A stretch of DNA of 64,000 nucleotides, taken from assembly GCA_951213105.1 (NCBI GenBank), contig OX578136.1, forward strand, positions 152,540,678 to 152,604,677. The letters run 5' to 3'. The notes below the pieces were generated by a model, which had not been told where the DNA came from, ran no database searches, and was given only the letters and a program-made list of their open reading frames with translations. Of the stretch, positions 44,601 to 57,300 are shown piece after piece; positions within the stretch are counted from its first letter, which is position 1; every line of letters starts with the position of its first letter. Origin of the DNA: Amaurobius ferox. Its lineage: Eukaryota > Arthropoda > Arachnida > Araneae > Amaurobiidae. The position numbers and the translations under genes are program-made.

Positions 44601-45524
44601 ACGACTGGCCAAAAAGTAGCTAAATTAACAATCTTCACAAATTTTTTCTATGTTTTGTTTTTATCAAATTTTTTTTATCTTTTTTTATTAAATTCCTTCT
44701 AAGTATCAACTTTAAAACATATAAGGTGTGTGTTTTAAATCGTTAGAATATTGTTAAATTTGCAAAAATTACATGAAATGCCTTTCTATAAGCTAAAGAT
44801 ACATTTTAAAAACATCGGACGCAGTTAGAGAATTGGCGCCAAAAAAGTCGCCAAATTCTGGACCGTACCGGTCTTTGGGAAAATGCCGATTGCTGTTGAG
44901 GGGGGAGAGTACTATTTTTGGTTGAGTAGGATATTGCATGAGAGATAACAGATCCATAATGATGAAGTATATTTATAATAAGTAAATAATCAATAAAAGT
45001 TGCCACAGAATAATATAAAGTTAATATTGTCAATAAATATATCAAGCACTTTGTGAAATTAAAATAAGCTGAGAAAATGACATATTATGAATCATGTATT
45101 AAGAACTCAGTATTAGATGTGGATGGCATTTAATAAAATAAATTAGTACCATGTAACATTATAAAATTTAGTTGCTATGGTAAAATTCTAAGGAATATAA
45201 ATTAAATGAACTTGAAAATGGAAAATTTAGTCATGCCACCTAGAATGAAACTATATCCAGAATTGATTATCAAATAAGAAAGGGGAAATAATATTTTAAA
45301 TATAATAAGTCTACTGATATTAGTAGAATAAGGGAGAAAATTTACTGAACATTATGTGGAGATAAAAATATTCGATTTTAATATATTTAAGAAATATATA
45401 AGTTAAATAACTTAGAGAAATAAGTTAAAATAGAAATATTACAGTATATATGCTTATTAATATTGACTTGAGCTGCATTTTACGATGCAAAACATTATGG
45501 ATTGTGTTAAAAGTCACTTATTGC
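44601..45524. other. AT-rich non-coding stretch
   Basis: No supported gene or RNA. Confidence 0.4.
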
Positions 45525-45800
45525 CCCATGTCCCGCATTTCTTTTTTATCCAGCCGATATTGTCTGGTCATTACAGTTCGAGGTTATATGTTATTTGTTT
45601 AGCTTATTTCAACTATCTGCTGCTTTATGTACCGCAACCTTCTAGTTGCCAATATTAATCTATTGCACTGAGATCTGCTGCTTTACCGTACGTCACGTGT
45701 ATCCTTTTCAGCCAGTCAATACTATCTGGTCAGTACATTTACTCGTTATATCTTATATCTTTAACTTATTTGAATTACAATTTGCTTTGTGCAATAGCTG
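45525..45800. repeat. Diverged tandem duplication of about 165 bp
   Basis: TATCCAGCCGATATTGTCTG GTCA at 45548 and TTCAGCCAGTCAATACTATC TGGTCA at 45707 start two similar blocks that both continue TTATATNTTATNTNTTTA and GCTTATTT/ACTTATTT. Confidence 0.45.
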
Positions 45801-46953
45801 TCCCTGTAAAAAACAATCACTGGGAGTCAGCTTTTATGCGCAGCAGATATACCAAGATATTGTCATCTGAGTATATGAAATTGAAAGAAGCTATTTTTAT
45901 ATAAATAATATTATTATAAAATATTATCAGTACTTATTGTCGTCATCCTAATAAAAAAAAATTATATTTCGAATCAGATAATCTGTTGGGAGATTGAATA
46001 ATTTGGCTTATCCTAGAGCTACTACCCAAATTGTTGCCGTCCCAAAAAATTATACCTATGTTCTGTCGGATTATAAATAAAAAAATAGATTATAGCCATC
46101 GTATCAGAATTAGTCCCATCATTCAATCTGCACTGAAAAGTTACTTCAATTTGTATTTACTTTAGTCATTTTATCGTTTACAGAAATATTGATTTTTGAA
46201 AAAGACGAACTGCTTAAAAATTCCCCTTCTTTCAAGTTTACTGCTGATAAACAGTATTTTATTGCTGCATGAAAATTTTTCCAACTAGAAATGGATGGAG
46301 GCAAATATGTGCATAGCCATGTACACAATTTATACATTTCCTGGCTTCGATTGTTCAAAATGTGTACCACTTGCCACGCTTTCGTATATTGTTAAGTTCA
46401 TCGCGCCTTAGCCACTAACGTTATGAAGGAAAAAGCGAATGGGGAGATTGCTAATATTCTCTTTCACATGACTCCTTGAGAAAAGCACATTTCGTAGAGA
46501 ACATACGTTTGGCACTAATTTTTACTATAACGGTATTAAGTATATGCCAATTAATTATTGTCTATACTTGACATTTCATAATAAGCTGAAGGTTCAGCGC
46601 AGACGTGGGCAACCCCTGGACTGCGGTTAAATATAGTCTGTCCAATCATTTTGTCTGGCCCGCAATCCTTTAATATTTCATAATTTTTTTTTAGAAACTT
46701 GTAAATTGTACAGTGAGATAGACAGATATGTATTAAACGCTTCTATGTCCTTATGAAATTCATTTTCTAGCTGAAATTAATAAATTTTATAAGTACCCCT
46801 GGAACCTGACGACTATAGCGTTCCCAATGTAACGATACTAATTTTAGGAATGCAACTATAGAAAGGTACTGTGATCAATAACTTAGAAATGCATTTTCAA
46901 CTTCATCCAAATATAAGTTTGTGATCAGGATTGTCTTCCAATTATAAATAACA
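45801..46953. other. Non-coding stretch
   Basis: No gene supported. Confidence 0.4.
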
Positions 46954-46998
46954 GTATCCATGAACTGATTTCGCGTTTATTATGCTTTCCATAGCATG
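46954..46998 (-). repeat. Decayed hammerhead-family repeat
   Basis: The minus strand reads CATG, CTATGGA where CUGANGA is needed, GCATAATAAACGC, GAAA, TCAGTT, CATGGATACTG. The GAAA side survives but two core bases are changed, so it is a relic. Confidence 0.5.
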
Positions 46999-47099
46999 GA
47001 ATAGTCGTGAAAGTAAGAAAAAGTGTGCCCAGTATGGCGACCTTTTGTATAAACCTGAAAATGCTAAGGGGACCGGCAGAACTCCATATTAGCAGTGTC

Positions 47100-47650
47100 A
47101 TAGAATACGACACTAGCCGTTGCAGCTTAGTACATCCTGAGCTCCCCTTTAAGAAATTTGGGGCAAATCGAATGATGAGACTAAAGTTGATAGTCTCCAT
47201 GGAGTTTCTCAAAATTGTGGCACATATCAACTCTTCTTGCAGCTATTGCAAGCTCGACATAATTTTCACTTTGAGAACAACTTTTTACAGGCCGACTCTT
47301 TGAATACGAAATTAGCCATTGCAACCTAGTACATCCTGAGATCACTCTTTAAGAAATTTGAGACAACTCGAATGATGGGACTGAATTTTATAGTTTCCAT
47401 GGAGTTTCTCAAAATTTTGACACATATCAACTCTTTTTGCCGCCATTGCAAGATTGACGCAATTCTGTCCTTGAGAAACACCTACCTCAGAAGGACTTTT
47501 GAATATGAAATTAGTTGTTGCAGCCTAGTACATCCCGAGCTTAATCTTTGAAGATTTTGAGGCCAGTCGAATGATGGGACTGAATTTGATAGTCTCCATG
47601 GAGTTTCTCAAATTTTTGGCATATATCAACATTTCTTGAAATTGCATGAT
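47100..47650. repeat. Three tandem ~198 bp units
   Basis: Units start near 47100, 47298 and 47498. Each has TTGAATACGAAATTAG-type starts, CTAGTACATCCTGAG, TCGAATGATGGGACTGAATT and TCCATGGAGTTTCTCAAA. They are diverged from each other, and the third is partial. Confidence 0.85.
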
Positions 47651-47759
47651 CAATTATGCCATGTTGAGGACCGCATAATAAGCGTGAATTCTATGAAAGT
47701 ATATGTAATACATTTTTAGATTTAAAAATAATGAGTAAACTTTGACAAAAATGTAGAAC

Positions 47760-47810
47760 TTGTTGTTGTTGAGACCCAGACCGTCCGACCTACCAGAAAG
47801 GTGTAATAAG
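47760..47810 (-). mobile_element. SINE 3' tail remnant
   Basis: TTGTTGTTGTTGAGACCCAG, ACCGTCCGACCTACCAGAAA and GGTGTAA match the tail of the 17.3 kb SINE; nothing of the body remains. Confidence 0.75.
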
Positions 47811-48572
47811 GCCCAAGTTTTGTCCAATCGAATTATTCCGTTCTCTTTCAGTATGTATGGCTGATATGAAAACAAGGTATTTGAATCAGCAGAGTGACAT
47901 AATTTTTATTTGATATAACAGCATAATATATGTCCATCCTATGTCCATGTTTGGAAGATTGTTCTATTTTTCTGTGAAGACTTTCTGTAGTCTGTAGTCT
48001 AGTATTCTCTTACTAGTGCATAAAGTTTTTTATTCAATCTTTCTACATTATGGCATGCTTATAATACATATATCAATTACGGTTAGTTTTAATTTATTTG
48101 TTAGATTAGGTTACTATAACAACTGTCATACTGAGATAACGAAAAGTCCTATATTTGTTCTCTTAATGATTTGCATTTTTTTCCTGATCCTTTTTAACAC
48201 TTTACAACACAGGTGAAAAGTATTTATGACTTTGTTCATTCTGTCTGCCTGTCTGTCTGTCCGTCCGTCAGCACGATAAGTGCAGTAAAAATGACTTTAT
48301 CAAAATGAAATTTTAGTATGTTGTTCAGATGATAAGCATGACGTGATAATAAGCGCGTTTATATGAAGAGATCACGTGACCATTATATGAAGAGATCAAG
48401 TGACCCACTTCAAAATAAAATATGACATTCATCTTCGGTCAAAATTGTGATATTTAAAGTTATTTTAATTCATATTTAGTGTTGAATCCGCCCTAAAACC
48501 TCTTTATTTCTGCTTAAATTCTATGTATTTACGTACTGAAACAACGCAATTACAATATATTTGAGTTTAAAT

Positions 48573-48574
<2 letters not shown>
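47811..48574. other. Non-coding; (TGTC)n-type tract
   Basis: TCTGCCTGTCTGTCTGTCCG TCCGTCAGCACGATAA at 48242-48277 resembles the inverse of the (ACAG)n ends of Helentron-like repeats. No gene. Confidence 0.4.
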
Positions 48575-48653
<79 letters not shown>

Positions 48654-48693
48654 TATATATGTATATATATATATATATATATATACATATATA

Positions 48694-48730
<37 letters not shown>

Positions 48731-48732
48731 TA

Positions 48733-48770
<38 letters not shown>

Positions 48771-48845
48771 TATGTATATATATATATATATATATATACA
48801 TATATATGTATATATATATGTATATATATATACATATATATACAT
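48575..48845. repeat. (TA)n / (ATATGTAT)n microsatellite
   Basis: About 270 bases of TA with regular CATATATATG interruptions. Frames of Tyr/Ile in both directions are artefacts. Confidence 0.97.
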
Positions 48846-49412
48846 AATGAAATACAATCCCAAAAAGTATGAAATTCAAGAAAGAGAAAGGCGTAAATTG
48901 CAGCACTATCAGAGTCTTGAAATATAAGATTTAAAATGAAAAAAGAAAAATATATAGGTGGAATGATTGTGTTTACAGGGTTGCAGAAAGGTCAAGGGGG
49001 ATTGCGACCCCTATTTTCTGGTTAGAAGCTAGCTTTGACTTCATGAAAACGCTCCCAGAGACTCTGCACGCCCGTAACAACAATCGATCATGCCCATGGG
49101 GAAAAAATGTCCGAATCCCAGACAACATAAAAATGATCAAAATAACAATAAAATTGGAAATTTTACTAACCAGCAAGACGAGAATCATGGAAGAGTTGCA
49201 TAAAACGTATAAACTTCGGATGGGAAAGCATACATAAAAAAGTCGCGCCTAACTTATAGAACAATCTGGATGTGAAACAATCAGATAATCCTAGGTAAGA
49301 GTTGAGTTGTATTCTAGGATGTCGGATAAATTAACATAATTTTTATCACAGTAATTTCTGCAAAAAACATCATAATAGTGCTGTACAAAGCGGAATGATT
49401 GGTCCCGAGTTC
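48846..49412. other. Flank between (TA)n and the PLE
   Basis: 49291-49412 is still coding sequence of the minus-strand PLE without a counterpart in the plus copy. 48846-49290 may be PLE 3' UTR or host DNA, and I cannot place the boundary. Confidence 0.4.
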
Positions 49413-51935
49413 CGTTGATTAAATGCATCATGCATTTATTAAATTCTGTAATAGATGAGTTTAATAATCTGTATCTGTTCAAGTGATTTACGATTAAATT
49501 ACGTTGTACGTTTAAACTCAAGTTGGTATTCCAGTGGGTAAAATAATTGATCTTGCAGTCATATAGATGTCTCTTGTCAAATAATTTATAACATAATTTC
49601 TGTTCCAAATTATAATAAATAGTGATGTCAAGGAAATCAACTGTTCCTACCTTCGCTGACTCCGATTCGATTAGTTCAAGACACGGTGGGTAGAATGTAA
49701 AATCAAATATAGTATATTGATTATCCACTCCAATCATGACGTCATCAACGAATCTAAAGAATGGTATTTCACTAATTAAATGCGTGCCTTTCTCATAACG
49801 ATGTAAGTAAAAATCCGCAAGTAACGAGGAACATCCCCCTCCCATTGGGATGCCTTTGATTTGTCTATAAAATGCGATTCCATTATATAGAATATTCTCA
49901 AATATGACAATCTTAAGGAGGCTTTTGTACTTGTTGGTTTCCATATGTTTGTGTAAATCTGATGTAATATAAATTTCCATTAAAATATCAAAGAGATCTT
50001 GTAAGTTGATATTGTTAAACAAGTCTTTAAAATCAAACGTTCTAAAATAAAATCTTTCAGAATAAGTTTTCAATCTGTCGACCACTTCATAACTATTTTT
50101 AATCATAACTGAGCCCTCTTTTCGTATTTTCTTCATAACTGGTGTTAATAGTTTTAATAAAATGGAATTTACTTTGGTTAAATAGGTATTACAACCTATA
50201 GTGACAGGTCTAAATTTAATTGGTTTTTTATGGATCTTTGGTATGAGCACTAAATATGGAAACTTGACCACTGAAATATTAATACCAATTTGTTTATAGA
50301 GGGCTATAATTCTATTAACATTAGGAGCATATCCTTGTTTAATTGGACAATACATATTGATGTCTTTATAGCATGCCAGTAGGAGTTGTACGTAATATGC
50401 TTTGCAAGTAAAGGCGTAGTTATTAATGGCTTTATCCATATAGGTGATGACATAGCTGTTGCGAAATGTCTCCAAAACTGCTTTACTGATTTTTTCTGTT
50501 TTCGTAAATTGTTTATGCATGTTACATTGAGATTTAAATGGGTTCAATACGTTATAACGCCAATCATTAAAAGTGGACAATGGGTAACTGTATTTTATTG
50601 CGGTTTTGTAAATAAAGGCATCCAGATCCTTATTAAAATTACTTTCTACTTCACCCTTAAATACTTGATGTCAAAATTTAGTGCCCATCTTTAAAAACCA
50701 CAGTAAAGGAAAGTCTTTTGCAAGTTTAATGTCTCCTGTGACGATATGACCGTGATCTTGGTTACATAATGGATCATAAATACAATGACATGACTGTTGT
50801 ACATATTCAGATAAGTCCTTACATAGCTTATTATAGTTGAATATAGTGCGTCCATGCGTCATGGTATAATGAAATGATACATCAATAAGTATTTGTTGTG
50901 TCGGTAGTCGATTAAAAGTTTTAAGAATATGTTTGAATTTCAAATGATCGAAAGTCTTATTGCTAAAAGTAATAATGAAAAATTCCTTGCTCACATGTAG
51001 TTTTCGTTTTTCCAATTGGATTTTCATAAGTTTGGCCCGTAGTTTGAAATAGTCATAAAAGGTAGCCTGGTTAGTTTTACTGATGTCATTCATTCCTTCT
51101 TGTTCCGGTATTATGGGCTGTTCTCCCCACATCTCCCATAATTTTCTTAAGAATTTCTTCTTTATGCCATAGATCATATTTTTCATCCAACTTGGTCTAA
51201 GTTGTTCATAGTTGCATATATCCAAAACTTTTCAGTTCATTTTATTCAGATAAGCATTGAAATTTAATCGCTTTTTATTTCCTGCACGTTTGCCTCTAGT
51301 TGTTTTATGTGAGGTACGTAAACTGTTATTTGGTGGATTTTTGTAGTGCAAATAATAGTCTAAATTGAATGTCTTTCCAATGTTTATAGAGTTGAGACCA
51401 TGGGGGAACATGGTGTTCCACTGTATGATATGCGTATTTTCCCACCAAAGTCGAGCAATTAATTCAGGTACAATATCTAGGATAGTCACAGATATATTTG
51501 TAAAACATTTGTGGAAAAGTGTCTTAACTCCAAATTATCGTTTGTATCCGTATCACGAATTTTGTTGACTTGACTACGGTGAAGATTGATCCTCAAATGC
51601 AGCCTATTTTGCGTTTGGCCGATATATTTTATTCCACAAATTTTGCAGCAAATGCAATAAATACATCCATACACTTTGCAGAAGGAAAGATGATTGGATT
51701 TATAGACACCGATTTGTGTTTGATTTGCAATTGGGCACAATTTACATCTACGGGATTTACACCGATTATATAAGAAAGATCTAATATTTTTGAAGTTGAA
51801 ATAGATGTGTTCCATATGAGAAATTGCAAAATTTCCATATAGGTCAGGACAGGACGAGATGACATCACATACATTTTGTTTTTCTTCCCCTTCTTGTCTT
51901 CTTAGTGGTTGAAAATAGTGCGTAATCGAGTTCAT
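49291..51935 (-). pseudogene. Penelope-like element with N-terminal endonuclease (Naiad type), minus copy
   Basis: Start Met at 51935, with an in-frame stop just upstream. Residues about 1-149 (to 51486) hold paired cysteines (CKSRRCKLC, CIYCICCKIC) and the GIY-YIG endonuclease core GIKYIGQTQNRLHLR. After one lost base near 51513 the frame continues VTILDIVPELIARLWW, then a TGA at 51232, KVLDICNYEQL, a TGA at 50671, and the reverse transcriptase. RT motifs in the last frame (50580-49291): LIPKIHKKP and FRPVTIGCN, TFDFKDLFNN (motif A), GIPMGGGCSSLLADFYL (B), FFRFVDDVMIG (C) and VDFLDITIY. Endonuclease-before-RT order is the permuted layout of Naiad elements; canonical PLEs have it after. Three lesions separate it from an intact frame. 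Confidence 0.85.
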
Positions 51936-52360
51936 ATCTTAGAAAGAGAGCCGAGGGTCACAGGATATCGGTCGTATGGTTACCCTTGATTCCATACGAA
52001 CGGGCATATGTGAACGTATATCCCCATACTTGCCAGTCGCTAAATATATAAAGTCGTATTTCCATAGTTTTTTTTAAAAAGATAGAATCATGCTATCAAT
52101 ATGGCAGTAAAATGCTATATTCCATTAATCAGAATATCACCAATGAATGCGAACACCAACAGAAAGAAATGCCGATATCACCACTAGCATTTGGGTATGT
52201 AACACAAGGCTATATAGTAAATATCACAAATATCCGTAAGTGCAGAACGCTATAAATAACCAAGTAGAGTGACATTGATAAGGGAAGATTTTTCACTATA
52301 TCTATAAATATTTTTGGGGGGTATTTTATCATAAAAAGTATGTCTAATGTGACATAAGTC
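51936..52360 (-). other. 5' leader of the minus PLE copy
   Basis: Non-coding. It is the inverse copy of 52535-52956 and ends at TGACATAAGTC. No hammerhead core was found in it. Confidence 0.7.
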
Positions 52361-52534
52361 ACAACTTTGGCTTCTGGGGTACCTCTCGGACTGCTGGCGT
52401 TTGTGCAGTGGTCTTCCGTGTGACGTGGGGGTGGGAGTGATCGGATTCCGGCGGTATGTAAATGTTTACTGTATTTTATGTATTTTAGGAACTTCTGTAT
52501 ATATGGTGTACTATTGTATATAATTTTAAATTTT
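52361..52534. other. Unique centre of the PLE palindrome
   Basis: 174 bp not repeated in either arm, GC-richer on its left half (GGTACCTCTCGGACTGCTGG). It may be captured host DNA or PLE sequence carried by only one copy. Confidence 0.6.
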
Positions 52535-52956
52535 GACTTATGTCACATTAGACATACTTTTTATGATAAAATACCCCCCAAAAAAAATTTATAGATATTG
52601 TGAAAAATCTTCCCTTATCAATGTCACTCTACTTGGTTATTTCTAGCGTTCTGCACTTATGGATACTTGTGATATTTATATAGCCTTGTGTTACATACCC
52701 AAATGGTAGTGGTGATATCGGCATTTCTTTCTGTTGGTGTTCCCATTCATTAGTGATATTCTGATTAATGGAATATAGCATTTTACTGCCATATTGACAG
52801 CATGATTCTAACTTGCTAAAAAAACTATGGAAATACGACTTTATATATTTAGCGACTGGCAAGTATGGGGATATACGTTCACATATGCCCGTTCGTATGG
52901 AATCAAGGGTAACCATACGACCGATATCCTGTGACCCTCGGCTCTCTTTCTAAGAT
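52535..52956 (+). other. 5' leader of the plus PLE copy
   Basis: Inverse copy of 51936-52360. A TAA lies two codons before the ATG at 52957, supporting that start. Confidence 0.7.
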
Positions 52957-55357
52957 ATGAACTCGATTACGCACTATTTTCAACCACTAAGAAGACAAGA
53001 AGGGGAAGAAAAACAAAATGTATGTGATGTCATCTCGTCCTGTCCTGACCTATATGGAAATTTTGCAATTTCTCATATGGAACACATCTATTTCAACTTC
53101 AAAAATATTAGATTTTTCTTATATAATCGGTGTAAATCCCGTAGATGTAAATTGTGCCCAATTGCAAATCAAACACAAATCGGTGTCTATAAATCCAATC
53201 ATCTTTCCTTCTGTAGTATGGATAAAGTGTATGGATGTATTTATTGCATATGCTGCAAGATTTGTGGAATTAAATATATCGGCCAAACCCCAAATAGGCT
53301 GCATTTGAGGATCAATCTTCACCGTAGTCAAGTCAACAAAATTCGTGATACGGATACAAACGATAATTTGGAGTTAAGACACTTTTCCACACATGGTTTC
53401 ACAAATATATCTAGGATAGTCACAGATATATTTGTGAAACCATGTTGAAGGTGGTCTGGGCCTTCAACATGGTTTCACAAATATATCTGTGACTATCCTA
53501 GATATTGTACCTGAATTAATTGCTCGACTTTGGTGGGAAAATACGCATATCATACAGTGGAACACCATGTTCCCCCATGGTCTCAACTCTATAAACATTG
53601 GAAAGACATTCTATTTAGACTATTATTTGCACTACAAAAATCCACCAAATAACAGTTTACGTACCTCACATAAAACAACTAGAGGCAAACGTGCAGGAAA
53701 TAAAAAGCGATTAAATTTCAATGCTTATCTGAATAAAATGAACGGAAAAGTTTTGGATATATGCAACTATGAACAACTTAGACCAAATTGGATAAAAAAT
53801 ATGGTCTATGGCATAAAGAAGAAATTCTTAAGGAAATTATGGGAGATGTGGGGAGAACAGCCCATAATACCGGAACAAGAAGGAATGAATGACATCAGTA
53901 AAACTAACCTGGCTACTTTTGACGACTATTTCAAACTACGGGCCAAACTTATGAAAATCCAATTGGAAAAACGAAAACTACATGTGAACAAGGAATTTTT
54001 CATTATTAATTTTAGCAATAAGACTTTTGATCATTTGAAATTCAAACATATTCTTAAAACTTTTAATCATCTACTACCGACACAACAAATACTTAGTGAT
54101 GCATCATTTCGTTATACCATGACTCATGGACGCACTATATACAACTATAATAAGCTATGTAAGTACTTATCTGAATATGTACAACAGTCATGTCATTGTA
54201 TTTATGATCCATTATGTAACCAAGATCACGGTCATATCGTCACAAGAGACATTAAACTTGCAAAAGACTTTCCTTTACTGCAGTTTTTAAAGATGGGCAC
54301 TAAATTTCGACATCAAGTATTTAAGGGTGAAGTAGAAAGTAATTTTAATAAGAATCTGTTTGCCTTTATTTACAAAACTGCAATAAAATACAGTTACCCA
54401 TTGTCCACTTTTAATGAACGGCGTTATAACGTATTTAACGCATTTAAATCTCAATATAACATGCATAAACAATTTACGAAAACAGAAAAAATCAGTAAAG
54501 CAGTTTTGGAGACATTTCGCAACACCTATGTCATCACCTATATGGATAAAGCCATTAATAACTACGCCTTTACTTGCAAAGCATATTACGTACAACTCCT
54601 ACTGGCATGCTATAAAGACATCAATATGTATTGTCCAATTAAACAAGGATATGCTCCTAATGTTAATAGAATTATAGCCCTCTATAAACAAATTGGTATT
54701 AATATTTCAGTGGTCAAGTTTCCATATTTAGTGCTCATACCAAAGATCCATAAAAAACCAATTAAATTTAGACCTGTCACTATAGGTTGTAATACCCATT
54801 TAACCAAAGTAAATTCCATTTTATTAAAACTATTAACACCAGTTATGAAGAAAATACGAAAAGAGGGGCTCAGTTATGATTAAAAATAGTTATGAAGTGG
54901 TCGACAGATTGAAAAGGCATCCCAATGGGAGGGGGATGTTCCTCGTTACTTGCGGATTTTTACTTACATCATTATGAGAAAGGCACGCATTTAATTAGTG
55001 AAATACCATTCTTTAGATTCGTTGATGACGTCATGATTGGCGTGGATAATCGATATACTATATTTGATTTTACATTCTACCCGCCGTGTCTTGAACTAAT
55101 CGAATCGGAGTCAACGAATGTAGGAACAGTTGATTTCCTTGACATCACTATTTATTATGATTTGGAACAAAAATTATGTTATAAATTATTTGACAAGAGA
55201 CATCTATATGACTGCAAGATCAATTATTTTACCCACTGGAATACCAACTTGAGTTTAAACGTACAACGTAATTTAATCATAAATCACTTGAACAGATACA
55301 GATTATTAAACTCATCTATTACAGAATTTAATAAATGCATAATGCATTTAATGAACG
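52957..55357 (+). pseudogene. Penelope-like element with N-terminal endonuclease, plus copy
   Basis: The endonuclease part (52957-53390) is intact and three codons longer than the minus copy (SFCSMDKVYG versus SFCKVYG). Near 53393-53482 an inverted micro-duplication breaks the frame. 53489-54883 is then open through the linker and the N-terminal RT. A one-base gain in GAGGGGCTC (about 54865) shifts the frame. A deletion of about 240 bp after GACAGATTGAAA (54917) removes motif A. 54925 onward restores GGGCSSLLADFYL, FFRFVDDVMIG and VDFLDITIY. The 3' end is cut at about 55357. Confidence 0.88.
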
Positions 55358-55943
55358 CATTTAGTGAAAAACGCCCTATCACGTGCTCATATTACTTGCT
55401 TTTTTATAGAGGATTTACTGTTGTAGTGTCACTCCCCACGATGATTGGAACATAAAACAAACCTCGCCCTTTGAGAAGATATCCTTGCAAAATTTCTGGA
55501 AATGGCCCACATAAACTGATTAAATATGTATAATTTATCTGAAAACATAGAATTAAATTTCAAGAGCGCACACAATTTTGCAGGATGGAGTATTAGTTCA
55601 TGTTTAGTTAGTTAGTTTAGTATGGTTTCATTACAACAAGTTCATATGTAATTTGTTTTTTTTGGTTTAATAACGAAGAAACAAAAATTTACTTCCAACC
55701 TTTTACACTTGTCATGTGTCGATATGTTGTATATGATTTGTACAAAATTACTCTTGTGCAGTTAAATGTCTCTTAACGAATGGTTTCAAAAAGTGTCTTG
55801 AACCTGCGAGAGAGATATTGTAAATCAGTGAATAATTGCTGGCCATAACAATGACTTGAATTTCGCATTCCTAAATCATTCTCCAAAAAGCTACCACAGT
55901 GTTTGGAATATTAGTAGAAGCCACATATTTTGTCGACATATCG
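55358..55943. other. Non-coding flank
   Basis: No supported gene; AT-rich. Confidence 0.4.
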
Positions 55944-56180
55944 CACACACATTCTGTCAGGAGTTTATTTAATTAGTAGAAGTCAAATACTTTTCGACAC
56001 ACATTCTGTCAGCAGTTTAACAAACACTCATTCTGTCAGCAGTTTATTTAACACACATTCTGTCAGCAGCTTATTTAACACACATTCTGTCAGCAGTTTA
56101 TTTAACACACATTCTGTTAGCAGTTTATTTAACACACATTCTGACAGCAGTTTATTTAACACACATTCTGTCGGCAGTAC
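55944..56180. repeat. 27 bp tandem repeat, about seven copies
   Basis: Unit CACACATTCTGTCAGCAGTT plus TATTTAA, with two interrupted copies at the left end. Because 27 is a multiple of 3 it gives a repeated FNTHSVSSL frame, which is not evidence of a protein. Confidence 0.93.
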
Positions 56181-56639
56181 CTGCATTACAATGTATGATG
56201 CAGAAAATAAGGAAATTAGTACCTGTATTACATACATCATTTGCAGATATTCCAATTTCTGAACTAAAAGCATGCCTGGTGCACAACAAAGGAATTAACA
56301 TTTTGCCAGTCGTCTTTCAGATCAACAGAATTTTCTGCATCATTAATTATTTCTAAGATTTTCAAATAAATTTGGCAGCTCCAAATTTTAGTTCTCATAT
56401 TTTGAAAAATTAGTGTCGTCCAATTGGACGACCACATTGAATACACACTGTTTATTTCGACTATGACTTTTCAAACTACTCGTTGCAATAAAAAAGTTAA
56501 TTTAAAACAAAATAATGGAATAAATCTGTGAGCATCTTTGACTGAAAAAAAGCTGATGTGAGTAGCCATGATGACTATCAAACCCTATTTTTGAAGAGAA
56601 AAAAAATGTGGCAATCATTAACAAAATGTAGTAATCATT
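56181..56639. other. Non-coding flank
   Basis: AGTACCTGCATTACAATGTA and AGTACCTGTATTACATACAT form a short direct pair (56177, 56219). Otherwise empty. Confidence 0.4.
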
Positions 56640-57300
56640 TTGTATATTTGAAACTGAAAAAAAAGGAAGAAATTCTTAAATTGTGAAAAGATTTTGAACA
56701 TAGCAAAAAAGATTTCGCTGAAAAAAGAAATTCTGAAATTGTGAAAAAGATTTTTCTGAGGAAAAGAAATTCTGAAATTGGGAAAAAGATTTTGAACATA
56801 GCAAAAAAGATTTTGCCGGAAATAAAAGAAATTCTGAAATTGTGAAAAAGATTTCGAACATAGCAAAAAATATTTTACTGAAAAAAAGAAGGTACAGGAG
56901 GTGCATAACACCGGATGGAAAAAAATAAATTCTTAAATTGTGAAAAAGATTTTGAACATAGCAAAAATATTTTGCTGAAAAAAAGAAATTATGAAATTAT
57001 GAAAAAGATTTTGCTGAAAACCAGAAATTCTGAAATTGGGAAAAAGATTTTCCTGAAAAAAAGAAATTCTGAAATTGGGAAAAAGATTTTGAACATAGCA
57101 AAAAAGATTTTGCTGAAAAAAAAGATTTTGCTGAAAGGAATTCTGAAATTGTGAAAAAGATTTTGAACATAGCAAAATAGATTTTATTGAAAAAAAGAAG
57201 GTACAGGAGGTGCATAACACCGGATGGAAAAAAAGAAATTCTTAAATTGTGAAAAAGATTTTGAACATAGCAAAAAGATTTTGCTGAAAGGAAGAAGGTA
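56640..57300. repeat. A-rich degenerate tandem repeat (~60 bp)
   Basis: Many copies of GAAATTCTGAAATTGTGAAA, AAGATTTTGAACATAGCAAA and AAAGATTTTGCTG in varying combinations. Strongly purine-biased on the + strand. Confidence 0.88.

Larger units (their letters stand above)
49413..55357. mobile_element. Inverted, head-to-head PLE pair
   Basis: Arms 49413-52360 and 52535-55357 are inverse copies around a 174 bp centre (52361-52534). Both arms include the 5' leader and the coding region. The arms are nearly identical except for small lesions and an internal deletion in the right arm. Inverted and tandem insertions are typical of Penelope-like elements. Confidence 0.88.

Noticed and set aside
48521..48927. 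Tyr/Ile-rich frames on both strands
   Set aside because: Translation of a (TA)n microsatellite.
51570..51874. Alternative frames over the PLE endonuclease on both strands
   Set aside because: Shadows of the GIY-YIG coding frame, repeated symmetrically at 53018-53331.
55930..56262. 110-residue frame with FNTHSVSSL repeats
   Set aside because: 27 bp tandem repeat in frame by arithmetic; flanks are non-coding.
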